Part shown: positions 51,443-59,043 of the stretch, piece after piece
Numbering within the stretch: the first letter of the stretch is position 1
How the letters are laid out: each line of letters starts with the position of its first letter
NCBI RefSeq assembly: GCF_002284535.1
Contig: NZ_NPKH01000020.1
Coordinates: 1,054,001-1,118,000 of the forward strand
Direction of reading: 5' to 3'
Source of the DNA: Mesorhizobium wenxiniae
GTDB taxonomy: Bacteria; Pseudomonadota; Alphaproteobacteria; Rhizobiales; Rhizobiaceae
Length of the DNA stretch: 64,000 nucleotides
Position numbers and translations under genes: made by a program
The notes under the pieces: generated by a model
Database searches by the model: none
Told to the model about the DNA's origin: nothing
Seen by the model: only the letters and a program-made list of their open reading frames with translations

Positions 51443-52348
51443 TCACCTGGCAGATCTTAGGGCGAACAGCCCAGCTCCGCAGATCAAAACTGCGCCGAGA
51501 ACGGTGGTGATCTTCGGCACCTCGTCGAAAAACAGCAGCCCCCAAAGTGGAACCCAGACGATGGCGGTGTACTCGAAGACCGCTACGTTGCCTGCTGGGG
51601 CAAGGCGGTAAGCCTGGGAAAGCAATGTCATTCCGGCAGATGCGATCACACCGCAGCCGGCCATCAGCAAAGTATCCTGGAGCGTAGGCCAGACCCATGG
51701 GCGCGTGAGGAAGGCAAGACTTGGATGATTGGCGTCTTCAAGGCCGCCCAAGCTCACAAGCGCCGCCAGCGCCGGCGCGCCAGTGAGGAAGGCCAGGTTC
51801 TGATAGAAGGTGATAACCGCGGCGACCTCGCTGTCGCCAAGCTTCCTCGCCAAGACCTGGGCCGACGAATACAGAGCAGCAGCCAGGAGGGTCAACACAG
51901 CTGCCCATTCGAAGACAGCAAGACCCGGTTGCAGCGTTATGATGACGCCGAGCAGACCGACAATGAGCGCGATCAGGGTTGCGGTGTGAGGTCGCTCTCC
52001 GAGGAAGAGAATCCCGAGACCTGCAATGATGAGCGGGGCGACGAAAAAGAGTGCGACAGCATCGGCCAGAGGAAGCGCTGCGATCGAGAGATAATAGAAG
52101 AGGTATGCTCCCAGCGAGATTACCGCTCGGATGGCGAGCAGCCCGGCTCGCTTTGAGAAAATAGACCGCAGTCTGGCGGTCGCGCCTACCAGCACCAGCA
52201 GAATGGGCAATGCGACGATTGATCGAACAGTCATCGCTTGCGTAACGGGATAGGTGTCCGAGAGGCCCTTCAGGATCACGTCCTGCAGTGAGAAGACGAG
52301 AACGCCCAGGCAGAGAAAGCCAGTGGCTGCTAGGGACTTGTTCTGCAT
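51443..52348 (-). CDS. EamA-family (DMT) transporter
   Basis: 301 residues with ten membrane helices in two EamA repeats (FLCLGVLVFSLQDVILKGLS ... ADAVALFFVAPLIIAGLGILFLGERPH; then FEWAAVLTLLAAALYSSAQVLARKLGD ... AVFEYTAIVWVPLWGLLFFDEVPKITTVLGAVLICGAGL). Exports a metabolite, unknown. It interrupts the phage operon and is probably cargo or later insertion. Confidence 0.88.
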   Translation of the reverse strand: MQNKSLAATGFLCLGVLVFSLQDVILKGLSDTYPVTQAMTVRSIVALPILLVLVGATARLRSIFSKRAGLLAIRAVISLGAYLFYYLSIAALPLADAVALFFVAPLIIAGLGILFLGERPHTATLIALIVGLLGVIITLQPGLAVFEWAAVLTLLAAALYSSAQVLARKLGDSEVAAVITFYQNLAFLTGAPALAALVSLGGLEDANHPSLAFLTRPWVWPTLQDTLLMAGCGVIASAGMTLLSQAYRLAPAGNVAVFEYTAIVWVPLWGLLFFDEVPKITTVLGAVLICGAGLFALRSAR

Positions 52349-52764
52349 CGGTACGTCCTAGTGAAGGGGCGCAGCTAGCTTGGCTAGGGCCGAGCTCGAT
52401 AGGGCCTGCACAGCCGCACCTGTAATCCACACTGACGTAAACGATCGTCGCGAGATTGCGTTCTGGCCGCAGACTAAGGGGCGTGCTCATACGAATTGGA
52501 AGTAGCTGCATCCGCGGCGGCTGCGCCTCTGTGGCGGGCGCGATAAGGAACCAACGTGCTGACAAAAGGATGGTTATCTGCACTGGAGGCGAAAACTCCG
52601 TGTCCTCATGAAGTGCCTTCCAACAAGTCTGCGTCATATAGGCGGCGCTCCAGCTCAACCGCGTTGCTGCTGAAGCCTATTTCCTGAAAGAACTTGCTGA
52701 ACCGTGTCTTGTGAGCACACTGCAAACGGTGGTTTGCAGTTTGCACACCCCTGGATGACCAAAG
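52349..52764. other. Gap without gene, with inverted repeat at its right end
   Basis: No coding frame is convincing. CTGCAAAC-GGTG-GTTTGCAG at 52720-52739 lies 25 nt before the resolvase start and could be an operator or part of its crossover site. Confidence 0.45.
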
Positions 52765-53454
52765 ATGACGAGAGCAGTCGCCTACTATCGTGTCTCCACA
52801 CAACGTCAAGGACGCTCGGGCTTGGGCATTGAGGCCCAGCGTACCGCGGTCGCCCGCTTTGCCGAGGCCGAGGGCATGATCATCCTCCAGGAGTTCACTG
52901 AGATCGAAACCGGAAAGGGCGCGGATGCTCTTGATCGACGTCCGCAACTGACCGCTGCCCTTGCCCGGGCCCGGCAGCTCAAATGCCCGGTCGTTGTAGC
53001 GAAGCTCGATCGCCTCTCGCGCGATGTTGCCTTCATTGCTGGCCTGATGGTCCAGCGCGTTCCTTTCATCGTGGCCGAACTCGGTGCTGATGCCGATCCG
53101 TTCATGTTGCACCTCTATGCCGCCTTGGCCGAGAAGGAGCGGCGTATGATCTCGGAACGCACCAAAGCCGCCCTCGCCTCTCGCAAAACGACCGGCATGA
53201 AACTCGGCAACCCGAGCAATGCCGCCGACGCAGCAGCGAATGGCCGGAAGATATCGGTTGATGAAGCCGATCGATTTGCGCAGACCGTGCTGCCGATTAT
53301 CGCGTCCATTCAACGTTCTGGCATCGCCAGTCTGCGTGGCTTGGCAATCGCCTTGAACAATCGCGGCGTTCGCACAGCGCGCGGTGGCCGGTGGCAGGTC
53401 TCGAACGTGCGCAACATCTTGGCGCGGCAATCTCCTGCGAACTTGCTTTTATAG
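52765..53454 (+). CDS. Small serine recombinase (resolvase family)
   Basis: 229 residues. Catalytic domain [21 protein letters not shown] (nucleophile Ser11), [41 protein letters not shown], then a C-terminal HTH ([40 protein letters not shown]). Probably a resolvase or invertase of a mobile element. Two truncated copies of its 3' end lie downstream (53.60 and 55.7 kb). Confidence 0.88.
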   Translation: MTRAVAYYRVSTQRQGRSGLGIEAQRTAVARFAEAEGMIILQEFTEIETGKGADALDRRPQLTAALARARQLKCPVVVAKLDRLSRDVAFIAGLMVQRVPFIVAELGADADPFMLHLYAALAEKERRMISERTKAALASRKTTGMKLGNPSNAADAAANGRKISVDEADRFAQTVLPIIASIQRSGIASLRGLAIALNNRGVRTARGGRWQVSNVRNILARQSPANLLL

Positions 53455-53468
53455 GCGGGATTTTACCG

Positions 53469-53555
53469 CCGATCGACACCGGCTACGAGGCGCCAGCCGT
53501 CTATGCCTGGGCGCGCAGAAAGGATCTTGGCGAAGGCGCCGTCTGCGATCCATGA
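53469..53555 (+). pseudogene. Possible phage large terminase (GpA-type) remnant
   Basis: A short frame PIDTGYEAPAVYAWARRKDLGEGAVCDP then stop. The DTGYxxPxVYAWARR pattern resembles the nuclease part of GpA-type terminases. If right, it is what is left of the gene expected after the small-terminase-like pair at 50.6-51.4 kb. Confidence 0.35.
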
Positions 53556-53579
53556 GTTCAGGCAGTCTCTTTCGCCCGC

Positions 53580-53640
53580 ATTTTCTGTGATAACCTTCTG
53601 GCCAGGCAATCTCCTGCGAACCTGCTTTAATAAGCGGGAA
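53580..53640 (+). pseudogene. Second copy of the resolvase 3' end
   Basis: GGCAATCTCCTGCGAACCTGCTTTAATAAGCGGGA repeats, with few changes, the last coding bases and flank of the resolvase at 53.42-53.46 kb (spelling [11 protein letters not shown] then stop). A direct repeat ~180 bp apart, probably from recombination of nested elements. Confidence 0.6.
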
Positions 53641-53771
53641 TTAGCCTCCGGTGCAGTACTGCTGCGTCAAAGCCGTTCGGCGGCAGTGCATTCTCCGCGC
53701 CCCCAGCAATGCACATGACCGGCAAAGACCAACAAACGGACATCACATAGACCGAGGCATTGAGTCCCCAG

Positions 53772-53936
53772 TCAGCCCTCCGCCTTGAAGTTCTTGGCTT
53801 CCTTCTTCGCTTTTGCCTTCCCATATTTTTCGGCAAGATCCTTAGCCTGCTTAGGCGAAACGTCTGTCGTTTCCGCGAGATGCATTGCCTCCTTGTCCGA
53901 GAGGCGATTGTCTTTCTTGCCTTGCTTTGTAGCCAT
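53772..53936 (-). CDS. Small DVSPKQA-motif protein
   Basis: 54 residues, MATKQGKKDNRLSDKEAMHLAETTDVSPKQAKDLAEKYGKAKAKKEAKNFKAEG, very Lys-rich and helical. It shares the TDVSPKQA motif with the gene at 36437. TTAGGAG lies before the ATG, and an exact EcfG-type promoter 29 nt upstream. Function unknown; possibly a small DNA- or stress-related protein. Confidence 0.75.
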   Translation of the reverse strand: MATKQGKKDNRLSDKEAMHLAETTDVSPKQAKDLAEKYGKAKAKKEAKNFKAEG

Positions 53937-53964
53937 GTTCGAATCTCCTAATTGTTGGAGACCT

Positions 53965-53989
53965 AACGGACTGGAGGTTAGAGCGTTCC
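53965..53989 (-). promoter_or_regulatory. EcfG-type stress promoter (exact consensus)
   Basis: Minus strand GGAAC-N16-CGTT, 29 nt before the start at 53936. Confidence 0.72.
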
Positions 53990-54037
53990 TTGGAACGGAA
54001 CGCCGTTCTGGACATTGCTTGGAATGAGGAGGTGACC

Positions 54038-54330
54038 ATGCCCAAATTTCGCTTTGAGACCGTCGAATTCGGCCAGACCACTACGTTCGAGGAAGATCTG
54101 TCCGGCGCAGACCTAGCCAGCCCAAGAGCAATCGAAAGGGCCCACGCTGCGTTGATAGCCGGCGCTCCTGCTGGCGTCGATCAGTCCGGTTCGATAACCA
54201 AGGTTTAGATGAAGCCGGGTATCTGGTTGCCACCGTCAATTTTTCCGACGTGCTTCGTGACAATTCGGATCTGCAACCTCAAATCAGCGACCCGCCCACC
54301 GAAGAGCCAGGTGTGATGCGGTCTGGCTGA
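54038..54330 (+). pseudogene. Frameshifted small stress-type protein (DUF6894-like)
   Basis: Frame 1 reads MPKFRFETVEFGQTTTFEEDLSGADLASPRAIERAHAALIAGAPAGVDQSGSITKV then TAG at 54206. Skipping to the next frame at that point continues DEAGYLVATVNFSDVLRDNSDLQPQISDPPTEEPGVMRSG. A single lost base (GTTTA-GATGAA) would explain it. A perfect GAGGAGGTGA ribosome binding site precedes the ATG. Either a recent pseudogene or a 56-residue truncated protein. Confidence 0.55.
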
Positions 54331-54395
54331 GGCGCCTCTCGCGTTCGGTAAGATGGATCCCTCCAGCAGTGTGATCTGAACGGAAGGTCACTTGC

Positions 54396-54743
54396 TCAAC
54401 TCAAGCGCAGCATCGCTGCGCTGATAAACACTGCAGCCGCTACTATCACGACAATGACAATCACCAGGACCGGCCCATAGCTGCCAGGCTGGATCGCGGC
54501 CTCGCCTTCCAGCGGGCGCATCGCATTGGCGTAGGTCGCCGCGTTAGCAAACTTTGCTCTGCCACGTACCGGGTGTGCGCTCTCCACCGGGACGTTGCCG
54601 GCCGCTTCCGCGTCTGTCTCCATCGGAGCGGCGGCTGGGTCGACCCCTGGTGTCTTGTCTCCTTCGCGTCCGGCATCGATATCCCCCCTGGCCCGTGCCG
54701 GGCTTCGTCTATTGGGTGCGTCGGTTGTCATTTCGGTTGCCAT
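54396..54743 (-). CDS. Tail-anchored hypothetical protein
   Basis: 115 residues: a hydrophilic, probably disordered part (TDAPNRRSPARARGDIDAGREGDKTPGVDPAAAPMETDAEAAGN) and a C-terminal membrane helix (VLVIVIVVIVAAAVFISAAML). AAGGACG precedes the ATG 54743, and a stress-type promoter ends 36 nt upstream. Longer in-frame starts lie inside the neighbouring gene. Confidence 0.65.
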   Translation of the reverse strand: MATEMTTDAPNRRSPARARGDIDAGREGDKTPGVDPAAAPMETDAEAAGNVPVESAHPVRGRAKFANAATYANAMRPLEGEAAIQPGSYGPVLVIVIVVIVAAAVFISAAMLRLS

Positions 54744-54778
54744 TAAAGCGTCCTTTCCGGAGCAGACCTGTCCTACCG

Positions 54779-54803
54779 AACCGAAAGACTTCAATAGTGT
54801 TCC
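54779..54803 (-). promoter_or_regulatory. EcfG-type stress promoter
   Basis: Minus strand GGAAC-N16-GGTT, 36 nt before the start at 54743, overlapping the 3' end of the upstream gene. Confidence 0.55.
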
Positions 54804-55024
54804 GGTGAAAACAAAATCGGCGATAACTTGGCTCCGATGAACCAAGCCTTCGGAAACTCCGACGTGGAATCGGTGATGTATTTCCCACCAAAAACGCCAA
54901 GCCGAAGCATCTGCATGGGGGAAAGGTCCGGCTTGAACTCAGGATGGAAGTCCTGGCCGGTAGTAGCCGACAACGCGTAGCGATACCCGGTTTGCATCTT
55001 GTCGTTAACTTCAACGATACGCAC
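54791..55024 (-). CDS. Hypothetical protein, possibly C-terminally truncated
   Basis: 77 residues from GTG 55024 (RIVEVNDKMQTGYRYALSATTGQDFHPEFKPDLSPMQMLRLGVFGGKYITDSTSEFPKAWFIGAKLSP). The LSPMQMLRLGVFGGKYxTD block matches my memory of a longer conserved bacterial protein that continues well past this stop, so a 3' truncation is likely. AAGGGATG lies before the GTG. The longer TTG start at 55063 overlaps tspO. Confidence 0.5.
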   Translation of the reverse strand: MRIVEVNDKMQTGYRYALSATTGQDFHPEFKPDLSPMQMLRLGVFGGKYITDSTSEFPKAWFIGAKLSPILFSPEHY

Positions 55025-55059
55025 TCGTTCATCCCTTGCCAGGTGGTGACGCACACCCC

Positions 55060-55539
55060 TCAATTGAGCCTATAGATTTCCAAATTCAAAACGGCTGCGA
55101 AGCTGACCCACAAAAAATAGGGCCAGAGAAGAACAGATGCCGCGTAATCGACTTGCCAGAAGGAGACGATGGTCAGGGCAATCAAAAGCCATAGCGCGAC
55201 GATAACCACCAGCCCGCCCCGAGGACTATGAAGGGAAAAGAACACCCACGACCAGACGGCGTTTAGGGTGATCTGAATAAGGAAAAATACGATGGCGGTA
55301 AAAGCCCAATCGCCACCCGACTTGAGCACACGATAGAATGCGTATGCCATCAGCACATATAAAGCGGTCCAGACCGGCCCAAACAGCCAATTCGGTGGAT
55401 TGAAGGTGGGCTTGATGAGGTGCGCGTACCAGGTCTCGACATTCGGGATCGTAGCGAAAGTGCCCGCGGCGGCGGCCGCCAACACGGGTGCTACCGACGC
55501 CAACACCAATAGCAGGTGGTTTGTGCCTTGATTGAACAT
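55060..55539 (-). CDS. tspO: TspO/MBR family membrane protein
   Basis: 159 residues with five membrane helices: IPNVETWYAHLIKPTFNPPNWLFGPVWTALYVLMAYAFYRVL is the family signature, then ITLNAVWSWVFFSLHSPRGGL and FAAVLNLEIYRLN. TspO binds porphyrins/tetrapyrroles and acts in stress responses; in rhizobia it can affect nutrient-deprivation regulation. Complete length. Confidence 0.9.
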   Translation of the reverse strand: MFNQGTNHLLLVLASVAPVLAAAAAGTFATIPNVETWYAHLIKPTFNPPNWLFGPVWTALYVLMAYAFYRVLKSGGDWAFTAIVFFLIQITLNAVWSWVFFSLHSPRGGLVVIVALWLLIALTIVSFWQVDYAASVLLWPYFLWVSFAAVLNLEIYRLN

Positions 55540-55695
55540 GAAGCTCTCATACGATTGTGTCGCACAGTAACGGCCCAGCGCCGATCACAGTTGCACCAGT
55601 GACGAATTGCCTGGCCTAGTGAAACGGCATATGAGCATTCTAATGAGAATTGCAGCGTAAACCTCTGCAAGAACTCGGCATTTTCGCACCCGTAT

Positions 55696-55866
55696 CGATG
55701 AATCCGATTTGCCCAGACCGTGCTGCAAATCATCGCATCCATTTCAGCGGTCCGGCATCACCAGCCTGCGTGGCCTCGCAATCGCCCTGAACAATCGGGG
55801 CATTCGCACAGCGCGGAATGGCCAGTGGCATGTACCGAACGTGCGCAACATTTTGGCGCGGCAATA
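55696..55866 (+). pseudogene. Resolvase C-terminal remnant
   Basis: [41 protein letters not shown] then stop repeats the C-terminal HTH of the resolvase at 53.3-53.45 kb with several differences and an upstream frame change. The catalytic half is absent. Confidence 0.8.
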
Positions 55867-55960
55867 GGTTGCATTTCGTGCACCGAAGCTTCCGGTCGGA
55901 TGTCCCATTCCATGGACCCGAAGCGGTCTCCGCTGGCGCGACGCGCGGCGCGCCAAGTCT
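55866..55960 (-). pseudogene. Degenerate copy of zinc-ribbon gene segment
   Basis: The minus strand reads GDRFGSMEWDIRPEASVHEM, a decayed version of RDRFGPDAPAMKWDIRPKLRCKKC at 56.8-57.0 kb. It abuts the resolvase remnant. Confidence 0.5.
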
Positions 55961-56036
55961 TTAACGGCCCCAATTTTCGATCGCCTTAAACCCCCGGCGG
56001 ATACTGACATCTGGCGCGCGGCTACAAACGGCGGCC

Positions 56037-56666
56037 TTATGGCAAGACCGAAATGCGCCCCAGAAGGGCCACCAATTCCGCCTGACGTTTTGTTTCGGTC
56101 TTGGCGAAAAGCGAGGCGAGCTGGGACCGGATTGTGGTGCGGCTCAAGCGCCAGCTGCGGGCAATCTCTAAAGGCGCATCGCCCTGTGCCAAGCGCAACG
56201 CGAGGTGCGTTTCCGCGCTCGTCAAGCCAAACATCCTTTGCAGTGTCTGAGGATTTGGCCCTGATCTGTTCTCACGGTCCAGCAGCGCCACAATGCTCGT
56301 TCCGTTAGGAGCGATAACTCCCTGCTCGTTCAGTATCACCGGCCTGTCGCCTATGCTCCGGATCACCACCCAAGACAGTGAACCCGGCAGGAACTGTGCC
56401 GGAACATTCGCGATCAGCCGCCTTAGCGCTCTAGCAAGCTCGCTGGGTGTATCAGCCGCATCGCCCTGCCGCTCTAGCGTAGTTTGGGCGGCTGGGTTCC
56501 ATTCAACCACTTTCTTTTCGCGGTTCAGTACCAGATAGCCGCAACCCATGCGATTGAGCATCCCCACAACGGATTCCGTACTGCGCCGCCGTTCTTCCTC
56601 GGCCCTCGCGCTAGGCACGTTGTCGGTAAGCCAATGTTGCAAAAAATCTGTTCCGCGTGTGCTCAT
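56037..56666 (-). CDS. LuxR-type regulator with DUF768/PAS-like N-terminus
   Basis: 209 residues. The start MSTRGTDFLQHWLTDNVP resembles DUF768, a Mesorhizobium-type small protein family. A PAS-like part follows (LNRMGCGYLVLNREKKVVEWNPAAQTTLERQG) and the C-terminus is a LuxR helix-turn-helix (FGLTSAETHLALRLAQGDAPLEIARSWRLSRTTIRSQLASLFAKTETKRQAELVALL). A transcription regulator with unknown signal and targets. Confidence 0.8.
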   Translation of the reverse strand: MSTRGTDFLQHWLTDNVPSARAEEERRRSTESVVGMLNRMGCGYLVLNREKKVVEWNPAAQTTLERQGDAADTPSELARALRRLIANVPAQFLPGSLSWVVIRSIGDRPVILNEQGVIAPNGTSIVALLDRENRSGPNPQTLQRMFGLTSAETHLALRLAQGDAPLEIARSWRLSRTTIRSQLASLFAKTETKRQAELVALLGRISVLP

Positions 56667-56802
56667 CAGGCCTTAATCTCAAATCAGGCGTTAGGTTCCA
56701 GGGGCCTGAGCCGCGAGAGTGCATTGAGAACAGAGGCTGGCAAATCGGCAACGGTTGCCGACTTGGTGCCGAAGCGCTCAGAGACAGGCGCATAAAATTT
56801 GG

Positions 56803-57070
56803 TTATCGCCCGTCCCTGGCATTGCCGTAAGCGTTCGGGCCAGTGTCGGGCGTATAGGTCAGGCCGACGTCGTTGCTGCTGCATTTTTTGCAGCGAAGCT
56901 TTGGCCGAATGTCCCATTTCATGGCCGGCGCGTCAGGTCCGAAGCGGTCGCGGAGCTTCACCAGGTCGAGCACTTGTTTGTTTGTGGCGACAGGCCGGGT
57001 TGTTGCAGAACGCCGTCACCGCCATCTTGGCATCGATCAAAGATTGGTAGGTCGTCCAGCCTTTTGCCAT
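56803..57070 (-). pseudogene. Zinc-ribbon protein gene broken by a 4-nt duplication
   Basis: The gene starts MAKGWTTYQSLIDAKMAVTAFCNNPACRHKQ, but an extra CAAA copy (AAACAAACAAG at ~56.98 kb on the coding strand) shifts the frame; without it the sequence continues VLDLVKLRDRFGPDAPAMKWDIRPKLRCKKCSSNDVGLTYTPDTGPNAYGNARDGR and stops. CxxxxC and CKKC would bind zinc. ATG overlaps the preceding stop (ATGA). Confidence 0.7.
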
Positions 57071-57450
57071 CAACTGTTCTGTCGGTCGAAAAGAATGGCC
57101 ATGCCGCGCTCTGCCGCCGCCGTGGCGATCATCTTCTCGATCGCGACATCGGAATGGCGGTTGCCAGTTCGCCCTCGCAGGATTGAGATCGACTCCGCCA
57201 GAGATAGGGACGGCGCTTCTGAATTTTCGTCCAGATACTTTTCAATAGCGATGGCCAGTGCGGCATCCTCCGTCCGGCGCCGTTCCTGCGTGCTCCCGCA
57301 CGCGCTTCCAGAGCCGCTCACGGATCGCGCGTAGCAATGACGCGGCAAGGGGCTAGTGCCACTATTCCATGGTCCATCGTCTTCAGAAGGAAGGCGTGCA
57401 AATCTACGAAATCGCCAGGCACCTGCAACGAACGGATGAGGCCCACGCAT
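57070..57450 (-). CDS. Hypothetical protein, start uncertain
   Basis: A 126-residue frame. Its C-terminal ~70 residues (RRTEDAALAIAIEKYLDENSEAPSLSLAESISILRGRTGNRHSDVAIEKMIATAAAERGMAILFDRQ) look like a real helical protein; the first ~55 residues have poor coding character, so a later start or a 5' frameshift is likely. Its stop overlaps the ATG of the zinc-ribbon gene. Confidence 0.4.
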   Translation of the reverse strand: MRGPHPFVAGAWRFRRFARLPSEDDGPWNSGTSPLPRHCYARSVSGSGSACGSTQERRRTEDAALAIAIEKYLDENSEAPSLSLAESISILRGRTGNRHSDVAIEKMIATAAAERGMAILFDRQNS

Positions 57451-57565
57451 CTTGGCTAGCGAAGACGAGGGCCGATCGGGGTGCCCCCGACCTGCAGCAC
57501 CGTGTTGAGGTCAATGCTGCACGGGCCAAGAACTTGTTCGAAAGCCGGTTGTTCCACCGGACTCC

Positions 57566-57602
57566 TCAAACAAAAGCCCGCCCCGGCGAACCGGGACGGG
57601 CT
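57566..57602 (-). terminator. Terminator of the ferritin-like gene
   Basis: On the minus strand AGCCCGTCCCGG-TTCG-CCGGGGCGGGCT followed by TTTGTTTG, 59 nt past the stop of the DUF892 gene. The gap 57451-57660 has no gene. Confidence 0.88.
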
Positions 57603-57660
57603 GCGAAGAGGACGAGCCCCGGCGGCCGAATCGCCAGGGCTTCGAGCACGGCTCGACGGA

Positions 57661-58170
57661 TTATGCGGCCTCATCGAGAGCACGCTCGTTTACGCCCGAC
57701 TCGCCCAGCTCTGTCAGGGCTTCGTCTGTCGCCACTTCTTCATCCAACGTGGCCCTCAGTAGATCCAGGGCGTCATCCATACCGAGTTGTTCAGCCCACG
57801 CGATGAGCGTCCCGTAGCGGGCTATTTCGTAATGTTCCACAGCTTGTGCCGCGGCGACGAGCCCTGCATCCAATGCCGGAATCCCTTCATATTCTTGGAG
57901 GATCTCCGAGCCTTCTTCGAGAATGCCGTCGATGGCGGGGCAGGTCTTGCCGCTGGCAGGCTCTCCCAGAATCTCGAACACCTTTTCCAGACGATCAACC
58001 TGCTCCTCGGTCTCCATCCGGTGCTTTTCGAACGCAGCCCTGACTTCTTCCGATTCGGCACCTTTGGCCATTTTTGGCAGGGCTTTCAGAATCTGTTTTT
58101 CCGCGTAGTAGATGTCTCTTAGGCCGTCGAGGAACAGGGCCTCAAGGCTTTTGGTCTTGGTGGTTGGCAT
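57661..58170 (-). CDS. Ferritin-like DUF892 (YciF-type) protein
   Basis: 169 residues from MPTTKTKSLEALFLDGLRDIYYAEKQILKALPKMAKGAESEEVRAAFEKHRMETEEQVDRLEKVFEILG. The helices carry the Glu/His metal ligands of the four-helix ferritin-like fold (YYAEKQ, EKHRMETEEQ, EHYEIARYG, LDEEVATDEALTEL). YciF relatives are general-stress proteins. ATG 58170 has GGGAGATCGG upstream; a stress-type promoter lies 49 nt before it. Confidence 0.9.
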   Translation of the reverse strand: MPTTKTKSLEALFLDGLRDIYYAEKQILKALPKMAKGAESEEVRAAFEKHRMETEEQVDRLEKVFEILGEPASGKTCPAIDGILEEGSEILQEYEGIPALDAGLVAAAQAVEHYEIARYGTLIAWAEQLGMDDALDLLRATLDEEVATDEALTELGESGVNERALDEAA

Positions 58171-58218
58171 TTTTCCGATCTCCCGTAGCTTAAGCCATCC
58201 TTCTGGAGGCTTCAGTCC

Positions 58219-58243
58219 AACCCGCATTACCGGAACTTGTTCC
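58219..58243 (-). promoter_or_regulatory. EcfG-type stress promoter
   Basis: Minus strand GGAAC-N16-GGTT, 49 nt before the DUF892 gene; the GGAAC is part of a CCGGAAC-TT-GTTCCGG palindrome. Confidence 0.6.
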
Positions 58244-58418
58244 GGCGGATTTCAAAAACCTGTGCACCTGCATAATGCCACTCAGGCCAGCATCATGCCG
58301 GCGGGAACCTCAGGCGTTGCCGGGTTTTCCAGGGATACTATTGGCATCAACGGCAACGACCGGGCGCGACCGACCAAGACGGCGAAGGCGCTGGGCCAGC
58401 GAATTGGCAGGTGAGGCT

Positions 58419-58592
58419 ATGGAACGGGGCATCGATATTGGCGTCGAAGTGGCGATAACCGTCCCCATCCTGAAGCTGCCCGGCAACGGGCGGGCCAGCG
58501 TCAGCATGCCGATATACGACTTCCCCCTGTTGACGCGCCGAAGACGGTCGGGCGAAAAAAATCCGCTCACCGGATTGGTCGCGGACCGATAG
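58419..58592 (+). CDS. Possible 57-residue protein
   Basis: MERGIDIGVEVAITVPILKLPGNGRASVSMPIYDFPLLTRRRRSGEKNPLTGLVADR with AGGTGAGG just upstream. Protein-like composition but no family; could be a gene fragment. Confidence 0.35.
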   Translation: MERGIDIGVEVAITVPILKLPGNGRASVSMPIYDFPLLTRRRRSGEKNPLTGLVADR

Positions 58593-59043
58593 CAAAGATC
58601 ACAAATCGACGGTGAAGGTTGTCGGCCCTGTCACGGTCGACCAAGCCTCAGTTATTAACCGAACAACGTCGCTAGCGGTATGAAAGGCAGGCGCCACGGA
58701 GCGCCGGCAAGTGAAGATCTATTCCCACCGCTTCTGGAACCCGCGCAGCCGCCCTAGGCGAAACTACCCTAGGACGAAGATTCGTGGCGGTGCCACAATG
58801 GATGACCTCGAAGGACCCGATGGTCGGCGGGCTCCGGGAACCCGCCACCGCGGCGAGGGCGCCCGACGGCGCAAAGCCGAGCAGGATCATCAATTGCGGC
58901 GCCACATCTTCCAGGCTTAGGACATTAAACCGGAACATAACCCTCACAAACGAGTTCGAGCGCTAAATAGGCATTCTCTCACCAATTCGACCGCCTAAAT
59001 CGCTTCACTTTCAAATTGGCCGAAAAGGCGAAGGAACTAGGCT
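58593..59043. other. Gap upstream of membrane protein gene
   Basis: No gene recognised; contains the stress-type promoter at 58932-58956. Confidence 0.4.
58932..58956 (+). promoter_or_regulatory. EcfG-type stress promoter
   Basis: GGAAC-N16-AGTT, 88 nt before the start at 59044. Confidence 0.5.

Noticed and set aside
55585..55620. GCAAC-N17-CGTT-like sequence upstream of tspO
   Set aside because: Mismatch in the -35 and wrong spacing compared with the other ten sites.
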